From Pseudomonas frederiksbergensis (lineage in GTDB: Bacteria; Pseudomonadota; Gammaproteobacteria; Pseudomonadales; Pseudomonadaceae): 64,000 nucleotides of DNA. Numbering within the stretch: position 1 is the first letter of the stretch; each line of letters begins with the position of its first letter. A program made the translations under genes and the position numbers. The notes beneath the pieces are model-generated. The model did no database searches. It was not told the origin of the DNA and worked only from the letters and a program-made list of their open reading frames with translations. The stretch covers positions 124,001-188,000 of the forward strand of contig NZ_MOBM01000039.1 of assembly GCF_003732275.1 (NCBI RefSeq), in the 5' to 3' direction. Below are positions 42,763-52,049 of this stretch, piece by piece.

Positions 42763-45357
42763 TTAAACGGCGACCGCCGACTCTTCGAGGAAGTCCTGAG
42801 CGAAACGCTGCAACACGCCGCCGGCCTCGTAGATCGACACTTCTTCGGCGGTGTCGAGGCGGCAGATCACCGGCACCTCGACGCGTTCGCCATTCTTGCG
42901 ATTGATCACCAGCGTCAGCGTCGCACGCGGGGTGCGATCGCCGATCACGTCGTAGGTTTCGCTGCCGTCGATGGCCAGGGTGTGACGGTCGGTGCCCGGT
43001 TTGAACTCCAGCGGCAACACGCCCATGCCCACCAGGTTGGTGCGGTGGATGCGCTCGAAACCTTCAGCGGCAATCGCTTCCACACCCGCCAGACGCACAC
43101 CTTTGGCCGCCCAGTCGCGGGACGAACCCTGACCATAGTCGGCGCCGGCGATGATGATCAGCGGCTGCTTGCGTTCCATGTAGGTTTCGATGGCTTCCCA
43201 CATGCGCATGACCTGGCCTTCCGGCTCGACTCGCGCCAGGGAACCCTGCTTGACCTTGCCGTTTTCCTGAACCATTTCATTGAACAGTTTCGGGTTGGCG
43301 AACGTCGCACGTTGCGCGGTCAAGTGGTCGCCGCGGTGCGTGGCGTAGGAGTTGAAGTCTTCTTCCGGCAGGCCCATTTTCGCCAGGTATTCACCGGCAG
43401 CGCTGTCGAGCATGATCGCGTTCGATGGCGACAGGTGATCGGTGGTGATGTTGTCCGGCAGTACCGCCAGCGGACGCATGCCCTTGAGCGGACGAGCGCC
43501 GGCCAGCGCGCCTTCCCAGTACGGCGGACGACGGATGTAGGTGCTCATTTCGCGCCAGTCATACAGCGGCGTGACCTTTGGACCGGTGTCTTCGTGGATG
43601 GCAAACATCGGAATGTACACTTGGCGGAACTGTTCCGGTTTCACCGAGGCCTTGACCACCGCGTCGATTTCTTCGTCGCTCGGCCAGATGTCTTTCAGGC
43701 GGATTTCCTTGCCATCGACCACGCCCAGCACATCTTTTTCGATGTCGAAACGAATGGTCCCGGCTATGGCGTAAGCCACCACCAATGGCGGCGAGGCCAG
43801 GAACGCGTTTTTGGCGTACGGGTGAATCCGCCCGTCGAAGTTGCGGTTACCGGACAGCACGGCGGTGGCATACAGATCGCGGTCGATGATTTCCTGCTGG
43901 ATCACCGGGTCCAGCGCGCCGGACATGCCGTTGCACGTGGTGCAGGCGAAGGCCACGACGCCGAAGCCGAGTTGTTCCAGCTCTTTAGTCAGCCCGGCTT
44001 CATCCAGATACAGCGCCACGGTTTTTGAGCCCGGCGCCAGCGAGGATTTGACCCACGGCTTGCGGCTCAGCCCGAGCTTGTTGGCGTTGCGCGCCAGCAG
44101 GCCTGCGGCAATCACGTTGCGTGGGTTGCTGGTGTTGGTGCAACTGGTGATGGCGGCGATGATCACCGCGCCGTCCGGCATCTGGCCGGGCACGTCGTCC
44201 CACTGGCCGGAGATACCTTGCGCCGCGAGATCGGACGTGGCGACACGGGCGTGCGGGTTGCTCGGGCCGGCCATGTTGCGCACCACCGTGGACAGGTCGA
44301 AGCTCAACCCCCGCTCGTACTGCGCGCCTTTCAGGCTGTCGGCCCAGAGACCGGTCTGCTTGGCGTAATTCTCCACAAGCTGCACTTGCTCGTCTTCACG
44401 GCCGGTGAGTTTCAGGTAGTCGATGGTCTGCTGGTCGATGTAGAACATTGCCGCCGTGGCGCCGTATTCCGGGGCCATGTTGGAAATGGTCGCACGGTCG
44501 CCCAAGGTCAGCGCCGAAGCCCCTTCACCGAAAAACTCCAACCACGCGCCGACGACTTTTTGTTTGCGCAGGTACTCGGTCAGCGCCAGCACCATGTCGG
44601 TGGCGGTGATGCCCGGTTGCAGCTTGCCGGTGAGTTCAACACCGACGCTTTCCGGCAAACGCATCCACGATGCGCGACCAAGCATCACGCTCTCCGCTTC
44701 CAGACCACCAACACCAATGGCGATCACGCCCAGCGCATCGACGTGTGGGGTGTGACTGTCGGTGCCGACGCAAGTATCGGGGAAGGCCACGCCGTCGCGG
44801 ACCTGAATCACCGGCGACATTTTCTCCAGGTTGATCTGGTGCATGATCCCGTTGCCCGGCGGGATCACGTCGACGTTCTTGAAGGCTTTTTTGGTCCAGT
44901 TGATGAAGTGGAAACGGTCTTCGTTGCGACGGTCTTCAATGGCGCGGTTCTTTTCAAACGCTTCCGGGTCGAAGCCACCGCGTTCAACGGCCAGGGAGTG
45001 ATCGACGATCAACTGAGTCGGCACCACCGGGTTCACTTGCGCAGGGTCACCACCTTGCAGGGCGATGGCGTCGCGCAGGCCGGCGAGGTCGACCAGGGCG
45101 GTCTGGCCAAGAATGTCGTGGCACACCACGCGGGCCGGGAACCACGGGAAATCGAGATCGCGTTTGCGCTCGATGAATTGTTTGAGCGATTCGGTGAGCG
45201 TGGCCGGGTCGCAGCGACGCACAAGGTTTTCCGCCAGCACGCGGGAGGTGTACGGCAGGGTGTCGTAGGCGCCAGGCTGAATGGCATCGACCGCCGCGCG
45301 GACGTCGAAATAATCCAGATGGCTGCCGGGCAGCGGTTTGCGGAATTCAGTGTTCAT
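42763..45357 (-). CDS. acnD: Fe/S-dependent 2-methylisocitrate dehydratase AcnD
   Basis: An 864-residue aconitase-family enzyme that dehydrates 2-methylcitrate to 2-methylaconitate. The cluster ligands are in ITSCTNTSNPRNV (about 413) and FACTTCNGMSGALDP (about 478). The substrate-contact segments CVGTDSHTPHVDALG and the swivel-domain ADYGQGSSRDWAAKGVRLAG (about 758) are present. The N-terminus MNTEFRKPLPGSHLDYFD and the absence of an AcnA-type extension place it in AcnD rather than AcnA or AcnB. It lies between prpC and prpF. Confidence 0.95.
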   Translation of the reverse strand: MNTEFRKPLPGSHLDYFDVRAAVDAIQPGAYDTLPYTSRVLAENLVRRCDPATLTESLKQFIERKRDLDFPWFPARVVCHDILGQTALVDLAGLRDAIALQGGDPAQVNPVVPTQLIVDHSLAVERGGFDPEAFEKNRAIEDRRNEDRFHFINWTKKAFKNVDVIPPGNGIMHQINLEKMSPVIQVRDGVAFPDTCVGTDSHTPHVDALGVIAIGVGGLEAESVMLGRASWMRLPESVGVELTGKLQPGITATDMVLALTEYLRKQKVVGAWLEFFGEGASALTLGDRATISNMAPEYGATAAMFYIDQQTIDYLKLTGREDEQVQLVENYAKQTGLWADSLKGAQYERGLSFDLSTVVRNMAGPSNPHARVATSDLAAQGISGQWDDVPGQMPDGAVIIAAITSCTNTSNPRNVIAAGLLARNANKLGLSRKPWVKSSLAPGSKTVALYLDEAGLTKELEQLGFGVVAFACTTCNGMSGALDPVIQQEIIDRDLYATAVLSGNRNFDGRIHPYAKNAFLASPPLVVAYAIAGTIRFDIEKDVLGVVDGKEIRLKDIWPSDEEIDAVVKASVKPEQFRQVYIPMFAIHEDTGPKVTPLYDWREMSTYIRRPPYWEGALAGARPLKGMRPLAVLPDNITTDHLSPSNAIMLDSAAGEYLAKMGLPEEDFNSYATHRGDHLTAQRATFANPKLFNEMVQENGKVKQGSLARVEPEGQVMRMWEAIETYMERKQPLIIIAGADYGQGSSRDWAAKGVRLAGVEAIAAEGFERIHRTNLVGMGVLPLEFKPGTDRHTLAIDGSETYDVIGDRTPRATLTLVINRKNGERVEVPVICRLDTAEEVSIYEAGGVLQRFAQDFLEESAVAV

Positions 45358-45428
45358 CGTCAGGACTCGGTCACGGTGGTTTCAAAGGGTAGGCGTCTGG
45401 CGCAGCTCCCGAAGTGAACACGGTCAAA

Positions 45429-45518
45429 TGTGGGAGCGGGCTTGCTCGCGAAAGCGGTATGTCAGTCGACATCAATGTTGGATGTCAGTCCGTCTTCGCG
45501 AGCAAGCCCGCTCCCACA
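45429..45518. repeat. REP pair, family 1 variant, inside prp operon
   Basis: Inverted TGTGGGAGCGGGCTTGCTCG units lie between prpC and acnD. Confidence 0.85.
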
Positions 45519-45562
45519 CTGGTTCCCGGTTCATTCAGCAACCAGCGCGGTAGCCCTCCCGG

Positions 45563-46690
45563 TCAGCGTTGTTCGATTGGCACGAACTTGCGCTGTTCGA
45601 CGCCGACGTATTCGGCGCTCGGGCGGATGATGCGGTTGTTGGCACGTTGTTCGAACACATGCGCCGCCCAGCCAGTCAGGCGTGAGCAGACGAAGATCGG
45701 CGTGAACAACTTGGTTGGAATGCCCATGAAGTGGTACGTCGAGGCATGGTAGAAGTCGGCGTTCGGGAACAGTTTCTTCTGTTCCCACATGGTCTTGTCG
45801 ATGGCTTCGGACACCGGGAACAGCACCGTGTCGCCCACTTCGTCAGCGAGTTTTTTCGACCAGGCCTTGATCACCTCGTTGCGCGGATCGTTGTCCTTAT
45901 AGATCGCGTGGCCGAAGCCCATGATCTTGTCCTTGCGCTCGAGCATGCCGAGGGTGCCTTTGATCGCCTCTTGCGGCGATGAAAAACGCTCGATCATTTC
46001 CATCGCCGCTTCATTGGCGCCGCCGTGCAGCGGGCCGCGCAGGGAACCGATGGCCGCCGTGATGCAGGAATACAGATCCGACAGGGTCGAGGCGCACACC
46101 CGGGCGGTAAAGGTCGAGGCGTTGAACTCGTGTTCCGCGTAGAGGATCAGCGAAACGTTCATCACCTTGACGTGCAACTCGCTCGGCTTCTTGTCGTGCA
46201 ACAGGTGCAGGAAATGGCCGCCGATGCAGGCTTCGTCGGTCACGCAATTGATGCGCTTGCCGTCGTGGCTGAAGCGATACCAGTAGCACATGATCGCCGG
46301 GAACGCGGCCAGCAGGCGGTCGGTTTTGTCGTGCTGTTCGGAGAAGTCTTTCTCCGGCTCGATGTTGCCCAGAAACGAACAACCGGTGCGCATCACGTCC
46401 ATCGGATGGGCGTCAGCGGGGATGCGTTCCAGTACTTCTTTCAGTGCTTGCGGCAGGTCGCGCAGCTTGCTCAGTTTGGTCACGTAAGCGGCGAGTTGCG
46501 CTTTGGTCGGCAGCTCGCCGTACAGCAGCAGGTAAGCCACTTCTTCAAATTGTGCGTCAGCCGCCAGTTCGCGAACGTCATAGCCGCGATAGGTCAGGCC
46601 TGCGCCCGACTGGCCCACGGTGGACAGTGCGGTTTGCCCGGCAACCTGGCCACGGAGCCCGGCGCCACTGAGTACTTTTGCTTCGGCCAT
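45563..46690 (-). CDS. prpC: 2-methylcitrate synthase
   Basis: A 375-residue citrate-synthase-family enzyme condensing propionyl-CoA with oxaloacetate. The short N-terminus (GLRGQVAGQTALSTVG, then YRGYDVRELA) and length fit PrpC rather than GltA. Catalytic regions are EHEFNASTFTARV (about 187), LHGGANEAAMEM and MGFGHAIYKDNDPR (about 255), holding the active-site histidines, and the aspartate region near 312. Confidence 0.95.
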   Translation of the reverse strand: MAEAKVLSGAGLRGQVAGQTALSTVGQSGAGLTYRGYDVRELAADAQFEEVAYLLLYGELPTKAQLAAYVTKLSKLRDLPQALKEVLERIPADAHPMDVMRTGCSFLGNIEPEKDFSEQHDKTDRLLAAFPAIMCYWYRFSHDGKRINCVTDEACIGGHFLHLLHDKKPSELHVKVMNVSLILYAEHEFNASTFTARVCASTLSDLYSCITAAIGSLRGPLHGGANEAAMEMIERFSSPQEAIKGTLGMLERKDKIMGFGHAIYKDNDPRNEVIKAWSKKLADEVGDTVLFPVSEAIDKTMWEQKKLFPNADFYHASTYHFMGIPTKLFTPIFVCSRLTGWAAHVFEQRANNRIIRPSAEYVGVEQRKFVPIEQR

Positions 46691-46764
46691 TGCTGTCTCC
46701 AGTTTTCTTGAATTTGTTAGGGAATCGGCAAATTGTGTTTCATCAGGTTCTTTGCGTGTTGCCG

Positions 46765-46878
46765 AAAAGATCGCAGCCTCGTTTCACTCGACAGCTCCTA
46801 CACAGCGCCTACATTGACCGCGTTCGACAACAACCCTGTAGGAGCTGTCGAGCGCAGCGAGGCTGCGATCTCTTGATC
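46765..46878. repeat. REP pair, family 2, inside prp operon
   Basis: AAAAGATCGCAGCCTCGTTT...CTCCTAC and inverted GTAGGAG...GAGGCTGCGATC lie between prpB and prpC, abutting the prpB stop. Confidence 0.85.
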
Positions 46879-46879
46879 T

Positions 46880-47770
46880 TTATTTCTTCGCCGCAAACAA
46901 CGCATCGAGCTTCTGCTCGAAGGTGTGGTAATCGATGCGATCGTAAAGCTCCATGCGCGTCTGCATGGTGTCGATGACGTTCTGCTGCGTGCCGTCGCGG
47001 CGGATCGCGGTGTAGACGTTTTCCGCGGCTTTGTTCATCGCACGGAACGCCGACAGCGGGTACAGCACCAACGACACGTCGGCAGCAGCGAGTTGCTCGG
47101 TGGTGTACAGCGGCGTCGCGCCGAATTCGGTGATGTTGGCCAGGATCGGCGCTTTCACGCGGCTGGCGAACAGCTTGTACATCTCAAGCTCGGTGATCGC
47201 TTCCGGGAACACCATGTCGGCGCCGGCTTCGATGCATGCGGCCGCGCGTTCCAGCGCAGATTCAAGACCTTCCACCGCCAGGGCGTCGGTGCGGGCCATG
47301 ATCACGAAGCTGTCGTCGGTGCGGGCATCGACGGCCGCTTTGATGCGGTCGACCATTTCCTGCAGCGAGACGATCTCTTTATTAGGACGGTGACCGCAGC
47401 GCTTGGCGCCGACCTGGTCTTCGATGTGAATCGCCGCCGCGCCGAACTTGATCATCGACTTCACGGTACGGGCGACGTTGAACGCCGAGGAACCAAAACC
47501 GGTGTCCACGTCCACCAGCAGCGGCAGGTCGCAGACGTCAGTGATGCGGCGCACGTCGGTCAGCACATCATCCAGACCGGTAATCCCCAGGTCCGGCACG
47601 CCGAGAGAGCCGGCAGCCACCCCGCCACCCGACAGGTAAATAGCCTTGAAACCGGCGCGCTTGGCCAGCAGTGCGTGGTTGGCGTTGATCGTGCCGACCA
47701 CTTGCAGCGGATGCTCGCTGGCGACCGCATCGCGGAAACGCTGGCCTGGAGTGCTCTTGTTGGAACTCAT
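46880..47770 (-). CDS. prpB: 2-methylisocitrate lyase
   Basis: A 296-residue ICL/PEP-mutase-superfamily enzyme that splits 2-methylisocitrate into pyruvate and succinate. Key motifs are YLSGGGVAAGSLGVPDLG, the metal-binding DVDTGFG (about 86), EDQVGAKRCGHRPNKE (about 116-131) with the catalytic cysteine in KRCGH, and MARTDALAVEG. Its ATG overlaps the end of the GntR regulator gene by 4 nt, so the regulator is the first gene of the operon. Confidence 0.96.
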   Translation of the reverse strand: MSSNKSTPGQRFRDAVASEHPLQVVGTINANHALLAKRAGFKAIYLSGGGVAAGSLGVPDLGITGLDDVLTDVRRITDVCDLPLLVDVDTGFGSSAFNVARTVKSMIKFGAAAIHIEDQVGAKRCGHRPNKEIVSLQEMVDRIKAAVDARTDDSFVIMARTDALAVEGLESALERAAACIEAGADMVFPEAITELEMYKLFASRVKAPILANITEFGATPLYTTEQLAAADVSLVLYPLSAFRAMNKAAENVYTAIRRDGTQQNVIDTMQTRMELYDRIDYHTFEQKLDALFAAKK

Positions 47771-48489
47771 GACTCACCTCGTTCAGTGGCTGTCGGGTTA
47801 GCGCCGTCCTGGTAGTGACGGGCGATATTGCGTTTGGAGGCGCCGATGTGACGGCGCATCAACAACTCGGCCAACTCACCGTCACGGTCGGCGATGGCAT
47901 CGAGAATTCGGTGGTGTTCGGCAAACGCCTGGCGCGGCCGATTGGGCGTGGTGGAAAACTGGATGCGGTACATGCGCACCAGCTGATAGAGCTCACCGCA
48001 CAGCATCTGGGTCAGGGTACGGTTGCCGCTGCCCTGGATGATCCGGTAATGAAAGTCGAAATCGCCTTCCTGCTGGTAGTAACCGACACCGGCCTGAAAC
48101 GCCGCATCGCGCTCATGGGTTTCCAGCACCCGACGCAGTTCGTCGATTTCTTCGACCGTCATGCGTTCAGCCGCCAGACGGCACGCCATGCCTTCCAGGG
48201 ATTCGCGAATTTCGTAGAGTTCCAGCAATTCAGCGTGGCTCAGCGACACCACCCGCGCCCCGACGTGCGGCACGCGAACCAGCAAGCGCTGCCCTTCCAG
48301 ACGGTGAATAGCCTCACGCAGTGGCCCGCGGCTAATGCCGTAGGTGCGCGCCAGCTCCGGCTCGGAGATCTTGCTGCCCGGAGCGATCTCGCCTTTGACG
48401 ATGGCCGCCTGAATACGTCGGAAGACGTTTTCGGAAAGCGTTTCCGAGTCGTCCTGAACTGTGACCGGGGGATCGAGTTGATCCAGCAT
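47767..48489 (-). CDS. GntR-family regulator of the propionate (prp) operon
   Basis: A 240-residue FCD-type GntR regulator. The winged helix (about 15-80) has VFRRIQAAIVKGEIAPGSK, YGISRGPLREAIHRLEGQ and VPHVGARVVSLS. The FCD domain has EIRESLEGMACRLAA, DFHYRIIQGSGN and AEHHRILDAI with metal-ligand histidines. In enteric bacteria the prp regulator is a sigma-54 activator (PrpR). Pseudomonas commonly uses a GntR protein in this position. Two copies of an ATTGTCGACA palindrome near its start suggest autoregulation. Confidence 0.92.
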   Translation of the reverse strand: MLDQLDPPVTVQDDSETLSENVFRRIQAAIVKGEIAPGSKISEPELARTYGISRGPLREAIHRLEGQRLLVRVPHVGARVVSLSHAELLELYEIRESLEGMACRLAAERMTVEEIDELRRVLETHERDAAFQAGVGYYQQEGDFDFHYRIIQGSGNRTLTQMLCGELYQLVRMYRIQFSTTPNRPRQAFAEHHRILDAIADRDGELAELLMRRHIGASKRNIARHYQDGANPTATERGES

Positions 48490-48574
48490 ATTGTCGACAC
48501 CTTGAAAACCAATGCCGCAAAAACTAGCGAATATGGCCGGTTACGTCAAAGGATAATTCGATATTGTCGACAAT
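48490..48574. promoter_or_regulatory. ATTGTCGACAAT operator pair at the prp promoter
   Basis: A perfect 12-bp palindrome ATTGTCGACAAT (48563-48574) and a second copy ATTGTCGACA (48490-48499) immediately before the regulator start codon. Their centres are about 73 bp apart, about seven helical turns. They suit a dimeric GntR protein controlling its own operon by looping or by blocking initiation. Confidence 0.6.
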
Positions 48575-48787
48575 CGTCTAATAACCACGCTGCACCATAA
48601 GGAAGCAACACCTCAAGTTATAGCCGTCGGCCAGCGCTGGCGCCATAAACCCACCGTGCTAGAATGCCGCCCGCATTTGCTTGTCATCTGCATTGCCTGT
48701 CATAAAAAACGGATAGGCATACGAGGGAGCTTGTGCAGCAATGCCAGGGCCTTGAATTGAAGAACGGACCGCTGCGCACCAGGATTT

Positions 48788-49324
48788 ATGAGACTCACGC
48801 CCTTCACCACATTCCTTTGTCTTTTTGGCCTGCCAGGTTTCGCCGCGGCAGGGGAAAAGACTGTGTACGGCCTCAATGAGTACGCTTCGCTGGATGGCAT
48901 CAATCTGGAAGTCGCCGCCAAACTCGACACCGGGGCGAAAACCGCTTCGCTGAGTGCCCGCGACATCAAACGCTTCAAACGCAATGGCGAGTCCTGGGTG
49001 CGCTTCTATCTGGCTATCGACGCCGCGCATTCGCACCCGATCGAACGACCGCTGGCCCGTGTCAGCAAGATCAAGCGCCGGGCCGGTGACTACGACCCGG
49101 AAGAAGGCAAGAAGTACACCGCCCGTCCGGTCATCGAGCTGGATATCTGCATGGGTTCGGCGTTACGCAGCATCGAAGTGAACTTGACCGACCGCAGCGC
49201 CTTCCAATATCCGCTCTTGATCGGCTCCGAGGCACTCAAACGTTTCGATGCGCTGGTCGACCCCAGTCTTAAATACGCTGCTGGCAAACCCGCCTGCGCC
49301 ACCGACGCTCATACCGCAGAGTAA
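48788..49324 (+). CDS. Retropepsin-like ATP-dependent zinc protease family protein
   Basis: A 178-residue exported protein with signal peptide (MRLTPFTTFLCLFGLPGFAA). The mature part is of the Zn_protease/DUF785 family, which has a retropepsin-like fold. It carries the AKLDTGAKTASLSA motif (about 43-56) with the DTGA active-site-like triad, then IKRFKRNG, RPVIELDICMG and a LIGSEALKRFD end. The family name includes zinc protease, but the fold suggests an aspartic-type single-site enzyme. The gene starts a three-gene unit with a membrane inactive transglutaminase and an ATP-grasp protein, 5 bp apart and then overlapping. Confidence 0.85.
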   Translation: MRLTPFTTFLCLFGLPGFAAAGEKTVYGLNEYASLDGINLEVAAKLDTGAKTASLSARDIKRFKRNGESWVRFYLAIDAAHSHPIERPLARVSKIKRRAGDYDPEEGKKYTARPVIELDICMGSALRSIEVNLTDRSAFQYPLLIGSEALKRFDALVDPSLKYAAGKPACATDAHTAE

Positions 49325-49329
49325 TTCCA

Positions 49330-50865
49330 ATGCGCTCTCTTACCCTCCATCTGAAACTGCTGATCGCCATCCTGGTGGTGCTGGGCATTTCAGTTACGGC
49401 CTATCAGATTTTCGTGCTCGGAATTCCGGTAACCGAAGACGCTACCGACGACTTGTGGAACATCGACGCCAAGGTCGAGTTCGTCGCCAACGCCAAAGAC
49501 CCGATCAAGATCCAGATGTTCGTGCCGCCGCTGAGCCGCGACTACGTGAGCCTCAACGAGAGTTTCATTTCCAATAATTACGGCGTGGCGGTGAACCGGG
49601 TCGACGGCAACCGCAAGGTCACCTGGTCGGCGCGTCGGGCCAAGGGCAACCAGACCCTTTATTACCGACTGGTGCTGACCAAGCGCTACAGCGGCGAAAA
49701 ATCCAAGGTCAAAGGCCCGACCTTTCGCGACAGCATCGCCGTCGAAGGCCCGGAAAAAATCGCCGCCGAAGCCTTGCTCGCACCGATCCGCCAACACTCG
49801 GCCGATGTCGAAACCTTCATTGGCGAAGCCATCAAGCGCGTCAACAATCTCAATGACGACAACGTGAAATTGCTTCTGGGCGGCGATCCATCCACCGCGA
49901 ACAAAGCAAGAATCGTCGAACTGGTACTGTCCATCGCCCACGTGCCGGTGGAAAAGGTCCATACCATTCGTCTGGTGGCCGATCAGCCGCAAATGCCTGA
50001 GCTCTGGTTGCGCAGCTTCAACGGCACCGACTGGCTGTACTTCAACCCGGAAACCGGTGAACAGGGCCTGCCCACCGACCGCTTGCTGTGGTGGACCGGC
50101 GACGAAAACCTGATCACCGTCGATGGCGGCAAAAAAGCCAACGTCACCTTCAGCCTGAACAACAGCGAAATGAACGCCATTCGCCTGGCCAAGCTGACCG
50201 ATGAAAACTCCGACGCCAACTTCCTCGACTACTCGTTGTACGGCCTGCCACTGGAAACCCAGCAGACCTTCATGATCATGGTGATGATCCCGATCGGTGT
50301 GCTGGTGATCCTGATCCTGCGCAACCTGATCGGCATTCAGACACTCGGCACCTTTACCCCGGTGCTGATCGCCCTCGCCTTCCGGGAAACCCAGCTCGGC
50401 TTCGGTATTGTGCTGTTTACGATTATTACGGCGCTGGGGCTGTCGCTGCGTTCCTACCTTGAGCACTTGAAACTGCAAATGCTGCCGAGGCTGTCGGTGG
50501 TGCTGACCTTCGTGGTGGTACTGATCGCGGCTATCAGCCTGTTCAGCCACAAACTCGGCCTGGAACGCGGCTTGTCGGTGGCGCTGTTCCCGATGGTGAT
50601 TCTGACCATGACCATCGAACGCCTGTCGATCACCTGGGAAGAGCGCGGTGGCGGCCATGCCATGAAAGTGGCAATCGGCACGCTGTTCGCAGCCTCCCTG
50701 GCACACCTGATCATGAGCGTGCCGGAGCTGGTGTACTTCGTGTTCACCTTCCCGGCGATCCTGCTGATCCTGGTGGGTTTCATGCTGGCCATGGGTCGCT
50801 ATCGCGGTTATCGCCTGACCGAACTGGTGCGTTTCAAGGCTTTCCTCAAGAAGGCTGAAGCCTGA
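49330..50865 (+). CDS. Inactive transglutaminase fused to seven-helix membrane domain
   Basis: A 511-residue membrane protein. An N-terminal helix (about 8-28) is followed by a periplasmic domain (about 30-300) of the inactive transglutaminase-like family, with LLGGDPSTANKARIVELVLS and WLYFNPETGEQGLP. Seven membrane helices then lie between about 309 and 500 (IPIGVLVILILRNLIGIQTLGTFTPVLIA at the start). The canonical Cys-His-Asp triad is not evident. The stop shares one base with the next gene. The exported protease-like neighbour could act on the same periplasmic face. Confidence 0.85.
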   Translation: MRSLTLHLKLLIAILVVLGISVTAYQIFVLGIPVTEDATDDLWNIDAKVEFVANAKDPIKIQMFVPPLSRDYVSLNESFISNNYGVAVNRVDGNRKVTWSARRAKGNQTLYYRLVLTKRYSGEKSKVKGPTFRDSIAVEGPEKIAAEALLAPIRQHSADVETFIGEAIKRVNNLNDDNVKLLLGGDPSTANKARIVELVLSIAHVPVEKVHTIRLVADQPQMPELWLRSFNGTDWLYFNPETGEQGLPTDRLLWWTGDENLITVDGGKKANVTFSLNNSEMNAIRLAKLTDENSDANFLDYSLYGLPLETQQTFMIMVMIPIGVLVILILRNLIGIQTLGTFTPVLIALAFRETQLGFGIVLFTIITALGLSLRSYLEHLKLQMLPRLSVVLTFVVVLIAAISLFSHKLGLERGLSVALFPMVILTMTIERLSITWEERGGGHAMKVAIGTLFAASLAHLIMSVPELVYFVFTFPAILLILVGFMLAMGRYRGYRLTELVRFKAFLKKAEA

Positions 50866-51851
50866 TGTTCGGTCTCTGGAAGACCTGGAAAGCCCTTGAG
50901 GCCCGGGGCATCATGGGGATCAATCGGCGCAACGCAGACTACGTGCTCAAGTACAACAAGCGCAGCCTGTACCCGATTGTCGATGACAAGATCATCACCA
51001 AGGAACGCGCCATCGCCGCCGGCATCCACGTGCCGGAGCTGTATGGCGTGATCTCCACCGAGAAGGAAATCGACAACCTCGGCGAGATCATCGGCGGGCG
51101 TACCGATTTCGTGGTCAAACCAGCCCAGGGCGCCGGCGGTGACGGCATTCTGGTGATCGCCGACCGCTTCGAGGGCCGCTATCGCACGGTGTCGGGCAAG
51201 ATCATCAGCCACGAGGAAATCGAGCACCAGATTTCCAGCATCCTGACCGGCCTGTACTCGCTCGGCGGTCACCGTGACCGCGCGCTGATCGAATACCGCG
51301 TGACCCCGGACCAGATCTTCAAAAGCATCAGCTATGAAGGCGTGCCGGACATTCGCATCATCGTCCTGATGGGCTATCCGGTGATGGCCATGTTGCGCCT
51401 GCCGACCCGCCAGTCCGGCGGCAAGGCCAACCTGCACCAGGGCGCCATCGGCGTCGGTGTCGATCTGGCCACAGGCCTGACATTGCGCGGCACCTGGCTG
51501 AACAACATCATCAACAAACACCCGGACACCACCAACGCAGTGGACGGTGTGCAACTGCCCTACTGGGACGGTTTCATGAAGCTCGCTGCCGGCTGCTATG
51601 AGTTGTGCGGGCTGGGTTACATCGGTGTCGACATGGTGCTCGACCAGGAAAAAGGCCCGCTGATTCTTGAGCTTAACGCCCGGCCCGGGTTGAACATTCA
51701 AATCGCCAACGATTGCGGGCTGACGTTGCGTACCCACGCAGTCGAAGCGCGGCTGGAAGAATTACAGGCCCGCGGGATAATCGAAACAGCGCAGGAGCGC
51801 GTGGAGTTCGTTCAGGAAATGTTTGGGCATATTCCTGCGGTTGAGGGCTGA
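50865..51851 (+). CDS. Alpha-L-glutamate ligase-like protein (ATP-grasp)
   Basis: A 328-residue RimK-like ATP-grasp protein. The start MFGLWKTWKALEARGIMGINRRN leads to the ATP-binding region FVVKPAQGAGGDGILVI (about 83-99). Later come IEYRVTPDQIFKSIS, the basic MLRLPTRQSGGKANLHQGAIGVGVD (written across about 179-203) and LILELNARPGLNIQIAN (about 265-281) with the magnesium ligands. Members add amino acids such as glutamate to an acceptor. The acceptor here is unknown, and coupling to the membrane and exported partners suggests a peptide or envelope component. Confidence 0.85.
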   Translation: MFGLWKTWKALEARGIMGINRRNADYVLKYNKRSLYPIVDDKIITKERAIAAGIHVPELYGVISTEKEIDNLGEIIGGRTDFVVKPAQGAGGDGILVIADRFEGRYRTVSGKIISHEEIEHQISSILTGLYSLGGHRDRALIEYRVTPDQIFKSISYEGVPDIRIIVLMGYPVMAMLRLPTRQSGGKANLHQGAIGVGVDLATGLTLRGTWLNNIINKHPDTTNAVDGVQLPYWDGFMKLAAGCYELCGLGYIGVDMVLDQEKGPLILELNARPGLNIQIANDCGLTLRTHAVEARLEELQARGIIETAQERVEFVQEMFGHIPAVEG

Positions 51852-51853
51852 CC

Positions 51854-51960
51854 TGTGGCGAGGGGGCTTGTCGGTCTGTCTGATACAACCTGACTTGGGG
51901 CCGCTTCGCTGCCCGACGGGAGCAAGCTCCCTCGCCACAGGTAAACCTCCCTCGCCACAG
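51854..51960. repeat. REP element, family 3, with an extra half copy
   Basis: Left arm GTGGCGAGGGGGCTTG, an inner GGCCGCTTCGCTGCC segment and right arm GGAGCAAGCTCCCTCGCCAC, followed by a second CTCCCTCGCCACA 20 bp on. The left arm is degraded, so the element appears rearranged. Confidence 0.75.
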
Positions 51961-52049
51961 ATGTATCTCTTGCCGACATCCCCTCTAGGAGCAAATCCTG
52001 CAGAGGACTACAATCGCTCCCCCGCCTCGATGGCTGATCTACCCCGCCC

